Part shown: piece after piece, positions 52,296 through 60,601 of the stretch
How the letters are laid out: each line of letters begins with the position of its first letter
How positions within the stretch are numbered: the first letter of the stretch is position 1
From: Limnospira platensis
GTDB lineage: Bacteria > Cyanobacteriota > Cyanobacteriia > Cyanobacteriales > Microcoleaceae
Strand: one strand, 5' to 3'
DNA length: 64,000 nucleotides
Assembly: GCF_046480435.1 (NCBI RefSeq)
Contig: NZ_PKGC01000005.1
Notes under the pieces: generated by a model
The model's database searches: none
What the model was told of the DNA's origin: nothing
Seen by the model: only the letters and a program-made list of their open reading frames with translations
Position numbers and translations under genes: made by a program

Positions 52296-53039
52296 GTGTT
52301 ATCCACTGTTTTGCTTGTGTCCCACGGTAGTCGCGATCGCCGCCCTCAATTGGTTGTAAATAGGTTAGCACAACAGTTAAGCGATCGCCTGAAGGTTGAA
52401 AAGGGTTGGAATGGTTTAACTGATTCTTTGGTGGGGAGTGCGGTGTTGGAGTTAGGTCCGACTCCCCTATCTGTACAAATTCAACAATTCGCTAAGTATA
52501 GCCTGAGTTTAGGGATTAATCGAGTCCAAATTCTGCCGCTGTTTCTGTTACCTGGGGTTCATGTGCGCGAAGATATCCCCACGGAGGTGGAATTGGCGCA
52601 AAAATTCCTGGGAAGGGAGATACAGCTTGAACTCCAACCTTATCTGGGAAGGGAGGTTAACCAGTTGGCGCGACTACTAGAGGCTCTCAAGAGGGGTTAC
52701 TATGTTGATGCTTGGGTTCTGCTTTCCCATGGGAGTCGCCGCGCCGGTGGAAATGAGGCGATCGCTGATATAGCTGATAAAATCAAGGCTGCTGTAGCTT
52801 ATTGGTCTGTTCCTCCCCATGTGGAGTCACGGGTTGAGGAGTTGCTGGAAGCTGGATATGACAGGATTGGGATTTTACCTTATTTTCTGTTTTCGGGTCG
52901 CACTACTGATGCGATCGCCGATGTGGTGGCCAATCTTGGCGACAGGTTCCCCCATAGCCAACTACACCTCACGCCTCCCCTAGACCACAGCACACACCTG
53001 GGGGATTTGATTTGTACTTGGGCGAAATCTTACCTCTAA
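52296..53039 (+). CDS. cbiX: Sirohydrochlorin chelatase family protein (CbiX-like)
   Basis: The 247-residue protein has two tandem CbiX-type lobes. The first begins VLLVSHGSRDRRPQL with the metal-binding His, then QILPLFLLPGVHVREDIP with a second His; the second repeats VLLSHGSRRAGGNEA and IGILPYFLFSGRTTDAI. The fold inserts Co2+ or Fe2+ into sirohydrochlorin for cobalamin or sirohaem. In lobe 2 the second His is absent (FSGRTTDA), so one lobe probably carries the active site. The start is GTG 52296, which gives LSTVLLVSHGSRDRR. Confidence 0.85.
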   Translation: MLSTVLLVSHGSRDRRPQLVVNRLAQQLSDRLKVEKGWNGLTDSLVGSAVLELGPTPLSVQIQQFAKYSLSLGINRVQILPLFLLPGVHVREDIPTEVELAQKFLGREIQLELQPYLGREVNQLARLLEALKRGYYVDAWVLLSHGSRRAGGNEAIADIADKIKAAVAYWSVPPHVESRVEELLEAGYDRIGILPYFLFSGRTTDAIADVVANLGDRFPHSQLHLTPPLDHSTHLGDLICTWAKSYL

Positions 53040-53414
53040 GATATCTTCCCCCTGCTCGGGTGGGGGGTGATTCTCATAATTATTGGGGTTTTTTGAGGCG
53101 ATCGACCCTCCCCAATATCTCTGTTGGTTTCGGGGTAAGTGTTTGGGCTTGTGTAAAGTAATGTTACAGATTCTCATAACCTCGCGCGAGTTTTAATTTG
53201 GCGATCGTTCAAGTAAACTGGAGCCAACAACAGAAAAGTTTTTGTTTTTGGGGGTTGACACTCTGGCGCTCTCTCTGATAGTATTAATTTCAGTGAAAAC
53301 AAAGGAATTTGCTTCGACAAAAACAGCCTGTAAAGTTTTGTTAAGCACCTTCTAGGTATGCTCGCACAAACGCACCTTGAAAACCCCATACTGCAACGTT
53401 TCCAAAGGCATAGG
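53040..53414 (+). promoter_or_regulatory. CRISPR leader region
   Basis: No gene is seen in these 375 bp, and no cas gene. TTGACA (53255-53260), an 18-nt spacer and TAGTAT (53279-53284) form a rightward promoter about 130 bp before the first repeat. A/T-rich sequence follows. Repeats are uniform at this side and degenerate at the other, so this is the leader side. Confidence 0.65.
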
Positions 53415-56400
53415 GTCAGACCCTACCAATTCCCCGCAAGGGGACGGAAACCCCGGTTTCTCCTTCCATTTCTAGAAGGATGAGCTCGAGTCAGACCCTA
53501 CCAATTCCCCGCAAGGGGACGGAAACCTGCCGCGCGAATTGTAGGATCTTCTCCTTGGAGGACCGGGTCTTGGTCAGACCCTACCAATTCCCCGCAAGGG
53601 GACGGAAACGTTGCATCCGGATGATTGTAGAGCCTTCCTTCTCTAGCAACTGTCAGACCCTACCAATTCCCCGCAAGGGGACGGAAACATTGAAGCAGGT
53701 TGCGCTTCTTTACCTCTTATGTCTGCTGCTCCAGGTCAGACCCTACCAATTCCCCGCAAGGGGACGGAAACTCCGGGAAGAATTGGCGTTGCTGGGAGAT
53801 CAGCCAGTCGATGCACTGTCAGACCCTACCAATTCCCCGCAAGGGGACGGAAACAAAGAGATCCAGCATTATGTATGTTTTAATCTTCTGAGTCAGACCC
53901 TACCAATTCCCCGCAAGGGGACGGAAACCTAACTCATACCCTTCTTGATGAAGGATTCTTTCGATTTTATTGGTCAGACCCTACCAATTCCCCGCAAGGG
54001 GACGGAAACGGGTCGGAAATTAGCTCAGGGAGCATCTTAGCCATCACTCGGGTCAGACCCTACCAATTCCCCGCAAGGGGACGGAAACAATTGGTAAACC
54101 TCTTTGAACGCCTCAAAAGCAGCCTCATCCGTCAGACCCTACCAATTCCCCGCAAGGGGACGGAAACATGTTATAGCTTCCGACCACTCCCGCTAGGGAA
54201 AACCAGTGTCAGACCCTACCAATTCCCCGCAAGGGGACGGAAACATATCGGTTTATTGTTGGTTTATTTTTGCGTCTCGCCTGTGTCAGACCCTACCAAT
54301 TCCCCGCAAGGGGACGGAAACACTTGGCAGCGGTTTTTTTACGGACGTGCGGATATGCGAGTCAGACCCTACCAATTCCCCGCAAGGGGACGGAAACCTG
54401 TGAGGGCTTCTACCTCATCGGCATTATCTAAATGCCCCTCAAAGTCAGACCCTACCAATTCCCCGCAAGGGGACGGAAACCAGTTTTTATTACGCGGGGA
54501 TTGGATTAAACCAAAGTCAGACCCTACCAATTCCCCGCAAGGGGACGGAAACAGAGCCATTTCAACAGTGGATCAAGCGCCATTTTAAAGGTCAGACCCT
54601 ACCAATTCCCCGCAAGGGGACGGAAACTGAAAATTGAAATCTGCATCTTGAGACGCGCGAGCAAAGTCAGACCCTACCAATTCCCCGCAAGGGGACGGAA
54701 ACATGGGTCGAGCATAGGACAGAGTGGCATCCTTGGTCAGACCCTACCAATTCCCCGCAAGGGGACGGAAACTTTGGAAGGAAGCCGGTTGCACCACAGA
54801 GATGGACTACACAGGTCAGACCCTACCAATTCCCCGCAAGGGGACGGAAACCTTTTTGAAAAAATCAGCCTCCTGAAAAAGGAGTTTCCATGTCAGACCC
54901 TACCAATTCCCCGCAAGGGGACGGAAACGTTTGGTTCTTGGAACCCGAAGCCATCTCCGCAGATTACATCTGTTGTCAGACCCTACCAATTCCCCGCAAG
55001 GGGACGGAAACATTTTCTCCTGGTAAATCCAACTCCGGAGCCTGCATTTAGGTCAGACCCTACCAATTCCCCGCAAGGGGACGGAAACATAAAAAATATA
55101 AAAAAGGAATAACAGAAATTTATTTATACTTAGTCAGACCCTACCAATTCCCCGCAAGGGGACGGAAACCTTATATCTCCGAACTTCCGAACAAGAATCT
55201 CTTCTTGGTCAGACCCTACCAATTCCCCGCAAGGGGACGGAAACAGGTATGCGATTTCAATGTTTACCGGGCGGGTTTTTACCGCCGGTCAGACCCTACC
55301 AATTCCCCGCAAGGGGACGGAAACCCGCAGCTCCTTGAAGGAGGGCATGACCAGACTAGGGTCTGGAGTCAGACCCTACCAATTCCCCGCAAGGGGACGG
55401 AAACTCTTCACAGTGTTGTGGTACTGTGATGATACCTCGTTTTCGTCAGACCCTACCAATTCCCCGCAAGGGGACGGAAACTGGTAGGTTGCACGTCTGG
55501 ATTGAATCCAGAAACGTCAGATAAGTCAGACCCTACCAATTCCCCGCAAGGGGACGGAAACTAGCCAGCTCAATTTCTTTCCTAACGCCTTCATTAAACT
55601 GGTGTCAGACCCTACCAATTCCCCGCAAGGGGACGGAAACGGCTACCACTTCAAACGTCACTTCGATCCATACATATGGATCTAGTCAGACCCTACCAAT
55701 TCCCCGCAAGGGGACGGAAACAATATAAATAGATCATCTTTTCTACTATTTATTTTTGTTTGTCAGACCCTACCAATTCCCCGCAAGGGGACGGAAACAA
55801 GATGAACATTTCAAACAAGGAAATGCTAGCCAGCAATTGTCGTCAGACCCTACCAATTCCCCGCAAGGGGACGGAAACACCGGCGGCTGCGAGGCCTTGG
55901 GCCTTTATAGCCCTCAACGTCAGACCCTACCAATTCCCCGCAAGGGGACGGAAACATTCTCGAGCATCAGGCGGTGCATGCCCGAGATCTCAGCCCCGGT
56001 CAGACCCTACCAATTCCCCGCAAGGGGACGGAAACCGGAGAGGGAGTTTGATCTCCTTGAGCAAAACGCCATAGAGGGTCAGACCCTACCAATTCCCCGC
56101 AAGGGGACGGAAACTCTCCATCCCCGTCACCCCGATTGAAGAGTGCCCAAATTTCTGGTCAGACCCTACCAATTCCCCGCAAGGGGACGGAAACCTGTCA
56201 CAATGCTCCAGTGGAGGGCGGGCCTATCGATAGCATAAATAGTCAGACCCTACCAATTCCCCGCAAGGGGACGGAAACCAGGGAGCTATCTCTTCTTTCT
56301 CAATTTCAAGAATGAGGTCTAACCCTACCAGTTTCCTGTCAGGGGACGGAAACAACCCGGAACCACAAATAATATCTGTTCCGGGTTCTCCTACCTTCTA

Positions 56401-56584
56401 ACCCTACCAATTAAGCGCAAGGGGACGGAAACCAGGGAGCCATCTCTTCTTTCTCAATTTCAAGAATGAGGTCTAACCCTACCAATTAAGCGCAAGGGGA
56501 CGGAAACAGCTTTTGAAACTTAGCCTTAATAAAAAGAGAATCAGATAGTCAGACCCTACCAATTAAGCGCAAGGGGATGGAAAC
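53415..56584 (+). CRISPR. CRISPR array, 41 repeats of 37 bp, 40 spacers
   Basis: The repeat begins GTCAGACCCTACCAATTCCC and ends CGCAAGGGGACGGAAAC; 37 copies starting at 53415 through 56242 appear identical. Four degenerate copies follow at 56317, 56396, 56471 and 56548. The repeat contains a TCCCC-GCAA-GGGGA hairpin with a GNRA-type loop and leaves an ACGGAAAC handle. Spacers vary from 33 to 47 bp, which fits type III or I-D arrays better than I-E. Transcription is rightward from the leader at 53040-53414. No cas gene is in the window, so processing depends on proteins encoded elsewhere. Apparent open frames across the array come from the repeat and are not genes. Confidence 0.98.
56317..56584. 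repeat. Degenerate distal end of the CRISPR array
   Basis: Repeats 38-41 differ from the consensus. Repeats 39-41 share AATTAAGCGCAAGGGG, which destroys the left arm of the hairpin. Repeat 38 reads GTTTCCTGTCAGGGG. Spacers at 56279-56316 and 56433-56470 are the same sequence with one mismatch. The spacer at 56354-56395 contains perfect 10-bp inverted arms (AACCCGGAAC/GTTCCGGGTT). Confidence 0.9.
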
Positions 56585-56624
56585 TTAACTCCACAAGGAC
56601 ACCTCGTCGCTTGTGGTGAAAGCG

Positions 56625-56962
56625 ACCGTCAGACCCCAGCAACTCCCCCCAGCAGAGCGATCGCATTTTCACAGCCAGCAACTCCTCTAGGGGCGATCGC
56701 ATTTTCACAGCCAGCAACTCCCCCCACCAGAGCGATCGCATTTTCACAGCCAGCAACTCCTCTAGGAGCGATCGCATTTTCACAGCCAGCAACTCCTCTA
56801 GGGGCGATCGCATTTTCACAGCCAGCAACTCCCCCAACCAGAGCGATCGCATTTTCACAGCCAGCAACTCCCCCAACCAGAGCGATCGCATTTTCACAGC
56901 CAGCAACTCCCCCCAGCAGAGCGATCGCATTTTCACAGCCAGCAACTCCCCCCAGCAGAGCG
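56625..56962. repeat. HIP1-containing minisatellite abutting the CRISPR array
   Basis: Nine copies of CAGCAACTCC occur from 56637 on, eight of them followed by a HIP1 octamer GCGATCGC and ATTTTCACAGC. Two unit types interleave: 39-40 bp (CAGCAACTCCCCCAACCAGA start) and about 36 bp (CAGCAACTCCTCTAGGGGCG start). It is introduced by GTCAGACCCC (56625-56634), the first ten bases of the CRISPR repeat except the last base. Open frames here are repeat by-products. Confidence 0.9.
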
Positions 56963-57002
56963 AAACCCCAGAAATTAGTTAATTTTGAGAGCGATCGCCA
57001 GG

Positions 57003-57008
57003 GTATAA
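57003..57008 (+). promoter_or_regulatory. -10 box upstream of WecG/TagA gene
   Basis: TATAAT at 57003-57008, 32 bp before the ATG at 57041. A TTGAGA (56985-56990) is too close (12 bp) for a normal -35. It lies just beyond the minisatellite. Confidence 0.4.
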
Positions 57009-57040
57009 TCACCTGCAAGGGATTTTTGCTAATTGACTCA

Positions 57041-57787
57041 ATGAAACCAGGTCCATCGACACCAGAAACACATTTGCCAACCTTTCCCGTTTTAGGATTA
57101 CCAGTCCATTTGGCTGATAATTATAGCCAGTGGCTGTCATGGCGGCTGAGTCAGGGTTTGGGAACTAATGTCATTACCCTCAATGCTGAAATGGCGATCG
57201 CCGCCGAATCTAATCAACCCCTAGCCCAGTTAATCCGAAGCGCCGACCTAGTCATTCCTGACGGCGCGGGTGTCGTGCTTTATTTGAAATTCAAAGGATA
57301 CCCTATCCGCCGTTGTCCCGGAATTGAATTAGCCGAAACCCTCCTTAATCAGGTCAACCAGCTAAGACCCTCTGGATTGGTGTTTTTCTATGGTGGAAAA
57401 CCTGGTATTGCTCAAAAAGCAGCAGACAATTTTCAGCGCCACATTAAAGGCTTGGCGATCGCCTCCTATCACGGCTACCTGTCCGACTCCGAAGAACAGG
57501 AAATGCTTGCCAGTCTCCAGGAACTACAACCTCAATTAATTCTAGTCGGTTTAGGCGTTCCCCGTCAAGAGTTTTGGATTGCTAAACATCGCCATTTATG
57601 TCCTGATGCGGTGTGGATTGGAGTCGGTGGCAGTTTTGATATTTGGGCCGGAGAAAAACAACGAGCCCCCGCTTGGTTTTGTGAACATCATTTAGAATGG
57701 CTTTATCGTTTGTATCAGGAACCTTGGCGCTGGCGGCGGATGTTGGCTTTACCCCATTTTGCTTGGAAGGCTTTAATCAAGTCTTAA
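57041..57787 (+). CDS. WecG/TagA/CpsF family glycosyltransferase (GT26)
   Basis: The 248-residue enzyme of the GT26 family transfers a sugar to a lipid-linked intermediate in polysaccharide or wall-polymer synthesis. Markers: VITLNAEMAIAAE, ADLVIPDGAGVVLYLK (catalytic Asp), RCPGIELAETLL, FFYGGKPGIAQKAA, LILVGLGVPRQEFWIAKH, WIGVGGSFDIWAGEKQRAPAWF and GLEWLYRLYQEP-like EHHLEWLYRLYQEPWRWRRM. The family's C-terminal membrane-contact segment is present. The start is ATG 57041; a TTG at 57026 would add five residues. Its stop directly abuts the stop of the convergent kinase gene. Confidence 0.88.
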   Translation: MKPGPSTPETHLPTFPVLGLPVHLADNYSQWLSWRLSQGLGTNVITLNAEMAIAAESNQPLAQLIRSADLVIPDGAGVVLYLKFKGYPIRRCPGIELAETLLNQVNQLRPSGLVFFYGGKPGIAQKAADNFQRHIKGLAIASYHGYLSDSEEQEMLASLQELQPQLILVGLGVPRQEFWIAKHRHLCPDAVWIGVGGSFDIWAGEKQRAPAWFCEHHLEWLYRLYQEPWRWRRMLALPHFAWKALIKS

Positions 57788-59158
57788 TTAGCCGATTCCA
57801 CACTCCTCTAATTTAGCCATAATTGCCAAAATTCTCGCTAATCCAAACCCTCCCAATTTCCCCATTAATCTACTGGCGATCGCAATATCCCCCACCCTCC
57901 CCGACGGGAGATGACCGGGGGGGGCTTTGTCTATTTCAAACACTAGGTTATTGTACCATAACCAGTCATTGGGTCGCCGCCATCCCACCCTTTCCCCAAA
58001 CAGGTTATAAGTCTCTATATCCGCATTGGTAGAACCCCCGATTTCCTTCCAAATTCGATACTGGACACTAAACCCAAACCGACCATTACTATATTGACAC
58101 CAAAGCTGATCAATGGTGCGGAATATATCACAGGGTAACTTTCCCAAACTCTCGATATCCAAAGAACCTTGACTTTCCCGATTTGCTACTGCTAAAATTA
58201 AGGTGGTGGTTTCCCGGTCGGCATCCCTCCATCTGCCACTTTTGAGCAGCTTTTCCAGGAAACTATAGTCCGTAGATGGTGATAGCCATGACTTCATATC
58301 TTCCCGCACTTCTTGGGCGCATTGGTAGCGTTTATTGCTGCTGGTCATCACCATTTTATCTAGCAGATCCGCTAACCGAGAATTTAGGCGATCGCCTAAA
58401 TATTTGCGCCAATTCCATTCCCCATCATGAACATTATATAATTGCCAAGGTTGCACCTGCGTTAACAAATAAAGACAGGTCACACCCAAGCTATAAATAT
58501 CACTGCTAAAGTTAGCCTGTCCCAAGGTTTGTTCCGGTGCCGCATATCCCGATGAACCTATGCTAGTCCCCGGACTCGTTAAAGCCTTCGCTGTCGCAAA
58601 TTTTGCCGCCCCAAAATCCACTAAAATCAGTTGATGATCGGGATGTCTTCTGATGATATTATCCGGTTTAATATCCCGGTGAATTACCTGCTTTCCATGG
58701 ATAAAATCCAACAAAGGTAACAAACTACCCAGGAGATTAATCACCTGTTGCTGGCTAAATTTTCCCTGGGTTGTTAACTCATTTAGCAGGGTTTTACCCG
58801 GGATATATTCCTGCACTAAATATTGGCGATTATCCTGGGTAAAATAAGCATAAAGTTCCGGGATTTGGGGATGATGTCCCAAGTCATCTAAACGCACCGC
58901 TTCCAGTTCAAACAGTTGTTTAGCTTTCGCAACTCCCTGAGTCCCCACACCTTGGGGAAAAAACTGTTTAATCACACAAATAGGCTTCGAGGGTTTGTCC
59001 TCATCAATGGCTTTAAAAGTGCGACCAAACCCTCCCTGACCGATAATAGCGATCGCCCTATAGCGTTCTTTTAATAACAGTTTAGCACCACATCGCTGAC
59101 AAAACTTGCTATCAGGTGGGTTATTAGCCAGACAGTCAGGATTTAGACATTGACTCAT
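57788..59158 (-). CDS. Ser/Thr protein kinase with zinc ribbon and C-terminal GUN4 domain
   Basis: The 456-residue fusion protein has a four-Cys zinc ribbon at the N-terminus (C4, C9, C20, C23), a kinase domain (about 32-295) with GQGGFG, VIKQF, HRDIKPDN and VDFGAAKF, and a GUN4 domain (about 305-450, LEKLLKSGRWRDADRETTTLIL...CDIFRTIDQLWCQYSNGRFGFSVQYRIWKEIGG). GUN4 binds protoporphyrin IX and Mg-protoporphyrin and stimulates Mg-chelatase. The fusion suggests phosphorylation controlled by tetrapyrrole level; the substrate is unknown. No membrane helix is seen. The kinase motifs are complete, unlike the HRDIS kinase at 30.2 kb. Confidence 0.92.
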   Translation of the reverse strand: MSQCLNPDCLANNPPDSKFCQRCGAKLLLKERYRAIAIIGQGGFGRTFKAIDEDKPSKPICVIKQFFPQGVGTQGVAKAKQLFELEAVRLDDLGHHPQIPELYAYFTQDNRQYLVQEYIPGKTLLNELTTQGKFSQQQVINLLGSLLPLLDFIHGKQVIHRDIKPDNIIRRHPDHQLILVDFGAAKFATAKALTSPGTSIGSSGYAAPEQTLGQANFSSDIYSLGVTCLYLLTQVQPWQLYNVHDGEWNWRKYLGDRLNSRLADLLDKMVMTSSNKRYQCAQEVREDMKSWLSPSTDYSFLEKLLKSGRWRDADRETTTLILAVANRESQGSLDIESLGKLPCDIFRTIDQLWCQYSNGRFGFSVQYRIWKEIGGSTNADIETYNLFGERVGWRRPNDWLWYNNLVFEIDKAPPGHLPSGRVGDIAIASRLMGKLGGFGLARILAIMAKLEECGIG

Positions 59159-59219
59159 TGACCCTCCCTCATCGACAACCCCCTAGCCTTATTTTACCCG
59201 ACCCAGTGCGATCGCGCCA

Positions 59220-59786
59220 TCAACCAAAAACCACCGCCGAATTAGCCGGGGAAATCCGAATTTTCGTGTTAGTATATTCTGGAGTCCATCCCGACATATT
59301 GCTAAAATAGCGCACCGCTTTAATTCTCTTAGTATCCGTTAGGTGAAACCAGTGTTCTGTCCCCGCTGGAACATTAATATATTCTTCAGCTTCAATCACC
59401 AACTCCATTTGACCACCATCAACACCCACAAAACCAAACACACCCTCCCCATCAATAATATAGCGCACCTCATCATCAGCATGGGTGTGGCACTGCTCAA
59501 ACTTAGCCAGTAGGCTGTCTAAGTTAGGGATATCGGGATGTAAAACGATTAAATCCCTCGACTGATAACCAGCCGTTTCCTGGAGTTGTTGAAAATAGCC
59601 ATCCAGAGATTCTAACACCTGTTCTTTTTGGTGATCATCCAAAGCCGCCTCACTTAACAAGCCGCGAATTTCTGGGTTATCTCCCACCGGCCATTTATTT
59701 AAGTTAACATTCAAAGCAGAAAGTTCTCGGCTAATATCTTCTAGGTTAGAATAACTCGTGCCATTTTCCAGATGTAAGATTGCCAT
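59220..59786 (-). CDS. mtnD: Acireductone dioxygenase
   Basis: Methionine salvage enzyme that oxidises acireductone to 2-keto-4-methylthiobutyrate and formate (Fe form). The 188-residue cupin has metal ligands H100, H102 and E106 in QCHTHADDEVRYI and H145 in GTEHWFHL. The conserved DGEGVFGF and AVRYFSNMSGWTPEY segments confirm the family. No other mtn gene is in the window. The ATG at 59786 gives the family N-terminus. Confidence 0.93.
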   Translation of the reverse strand: MAILHLENGTSYSNLEDISRELSALNVNLNKWPVGDNPEIRGLLSEAALDDHQKEQVLESLDGYFQQLQETAGYQSRDLIVLHPDIPNLDSLLAKFEQCHTHADDEVRYIIDGEGVFGFVGVDGGQMELVIEAEEYINVPAGTEHWFHLTDTKRIKAVRYFSNMSGWTPEYTNTKIRISPANSAVVFG

Positions 59787-59855
59787 AGTTACTATTGATA
59801 ATCAGCGCCTGTTATTATACCATATTCACATAGCCCAACCCAGAAATCATCACTT

Positions 59856-60059
59856 ATGTCTGAAGATACATCAACCAACCATCAGGACCTGTTAGAAACT
59901 TGGCGATCGCAAATTCGCAGGGCCGATATAAATAACGTTTTCTGTCATTGTCGAGACTGTGAAGCCGAGTGGGTAGGTTCAGCCTGGGATGAAAACTGCC
60001 CTAGTTGTGGAAGCACAAAAATCGAAAGGATATCCTGTTGGCAATTTCCCGATGATTAA
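59856..60059 (+). CDS. Small zinc-ribbon protein
   Basis: The 67-residue protein has a C-terminal zinc ribbon, HCRDC...CPSCGS (four Cys in two CxxC pairs), preceded by a charged N-terminal helix (DLLETWRSQIRRADINNVF). The sequence type is conserved in cyanobacteria with no assigned function. The ATG at 59856 follows an A/T-rich region without a strong Shine-Dalgarno sequence. It is convergent with rnpB. Confidence 0.75.
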   Translation: MSEDTSTNHQDLLETWRSQIRRADINNVFCHCRDCEAEWVGSAWDENCPSCGSTKIERISCWQFPDD

Positions 60060-60078
60060 CACTTCCCCACCGCCCAGA

Positions 60079-60099
60079 AACCCCTTTTTTTGTGGGGTT
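60079..60099 (-). terminator. Hairpin 3' of rnpB
   Basis: AACCCC (60079-60084) and GGGGTT (60094-60099) pair around a T/A-rich loop, just beyond the rnpB 3' end and the zinc-ribbon gene stop. It may serve both. Confidence 0.5.
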
Positions 60100-60110
60100 A
60101 AGAAAAAGGC

Positions 60111-60490
60111 AAGAGCCAGACATAAGCCGGGTTCTGTTGTCTCAACTGCCAATAGCAATCAAGATAGCAGTTATCTATCTGGGATATCTGTTACCAGATA
60201 CCTCTAGCGGTACACCATAAACGGGATCGGTAAAAGACCAACCGTCATCCCTGCGACCTTGCTCCCAACCGGGGTTTACCGAGCCGATACCTCACGATAT
60301 CGCTGGTGCGCTCTTACCGCACCTTTGCACCCTTACCAGTGAGCTAAATAGCCCCTTTGGCGGTATGTTTCTGTGGCACTATCCTCACGATCGCTCGCAC
60401 TGGGAGTTACCCAGCAAGTCTAGTCTTTCGGGAGCCCGGACTTTCCTCAGATTCAAACCAATGAATCCGCAACCGCCATCGCTGACTCTT
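60111..60490 (-). ncRNA. rnpB: RNase P RNA (type A)
   Basis: Catalytic RNA for tRNA 5' maturation. On the minus strand the sequence has GAGGAAAGTCCGGGCTCC (the universal P4 region) and ACAGAAACATACCGCC in the P10-P12 area; AGAACCCGGCTTATG lies near the 3' end (second half of P4). The ends AAGAGTCAG and CTGGCTCTT pair as P1. The bounds are read from that pairing. About 380 nt, normal for cyanobacteria. Confidence 0.95.
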
Positions 60491-60601
60491 ACCCACACCA
60501 AATTATAACAAATATCCGCACGCCCCGCCTCAATTTCCCCCAGTCTTTAGCTGATCGGTAAGAATAATAATGGGAATGGCTGGACAAAATGGGGATTAAC
60601 T

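Noticed and set aside
53480..56139. Long open frames across the CRISPR array on the plus strand
   Set aside because: Their translations are repeats of RPYQFPARGRK, DPTNSPQGDGN or QTLPIPRKGTET, the three readings of the 37-bp repeat. They are array by-products, not proteins.
56556..57018. Two minus-strand open frames of 129 codons each
   Set aside because: They read the HIP1 minisatellite (VAGCENAIA and LAVKMRSL units) and have no independent support.
53040..57025. cas genes next to the array
   Set aside because: Both flanks were read in all frames. The nearest genes are cbiX and a WecG/TagA transferase; no Cas motif is seen.
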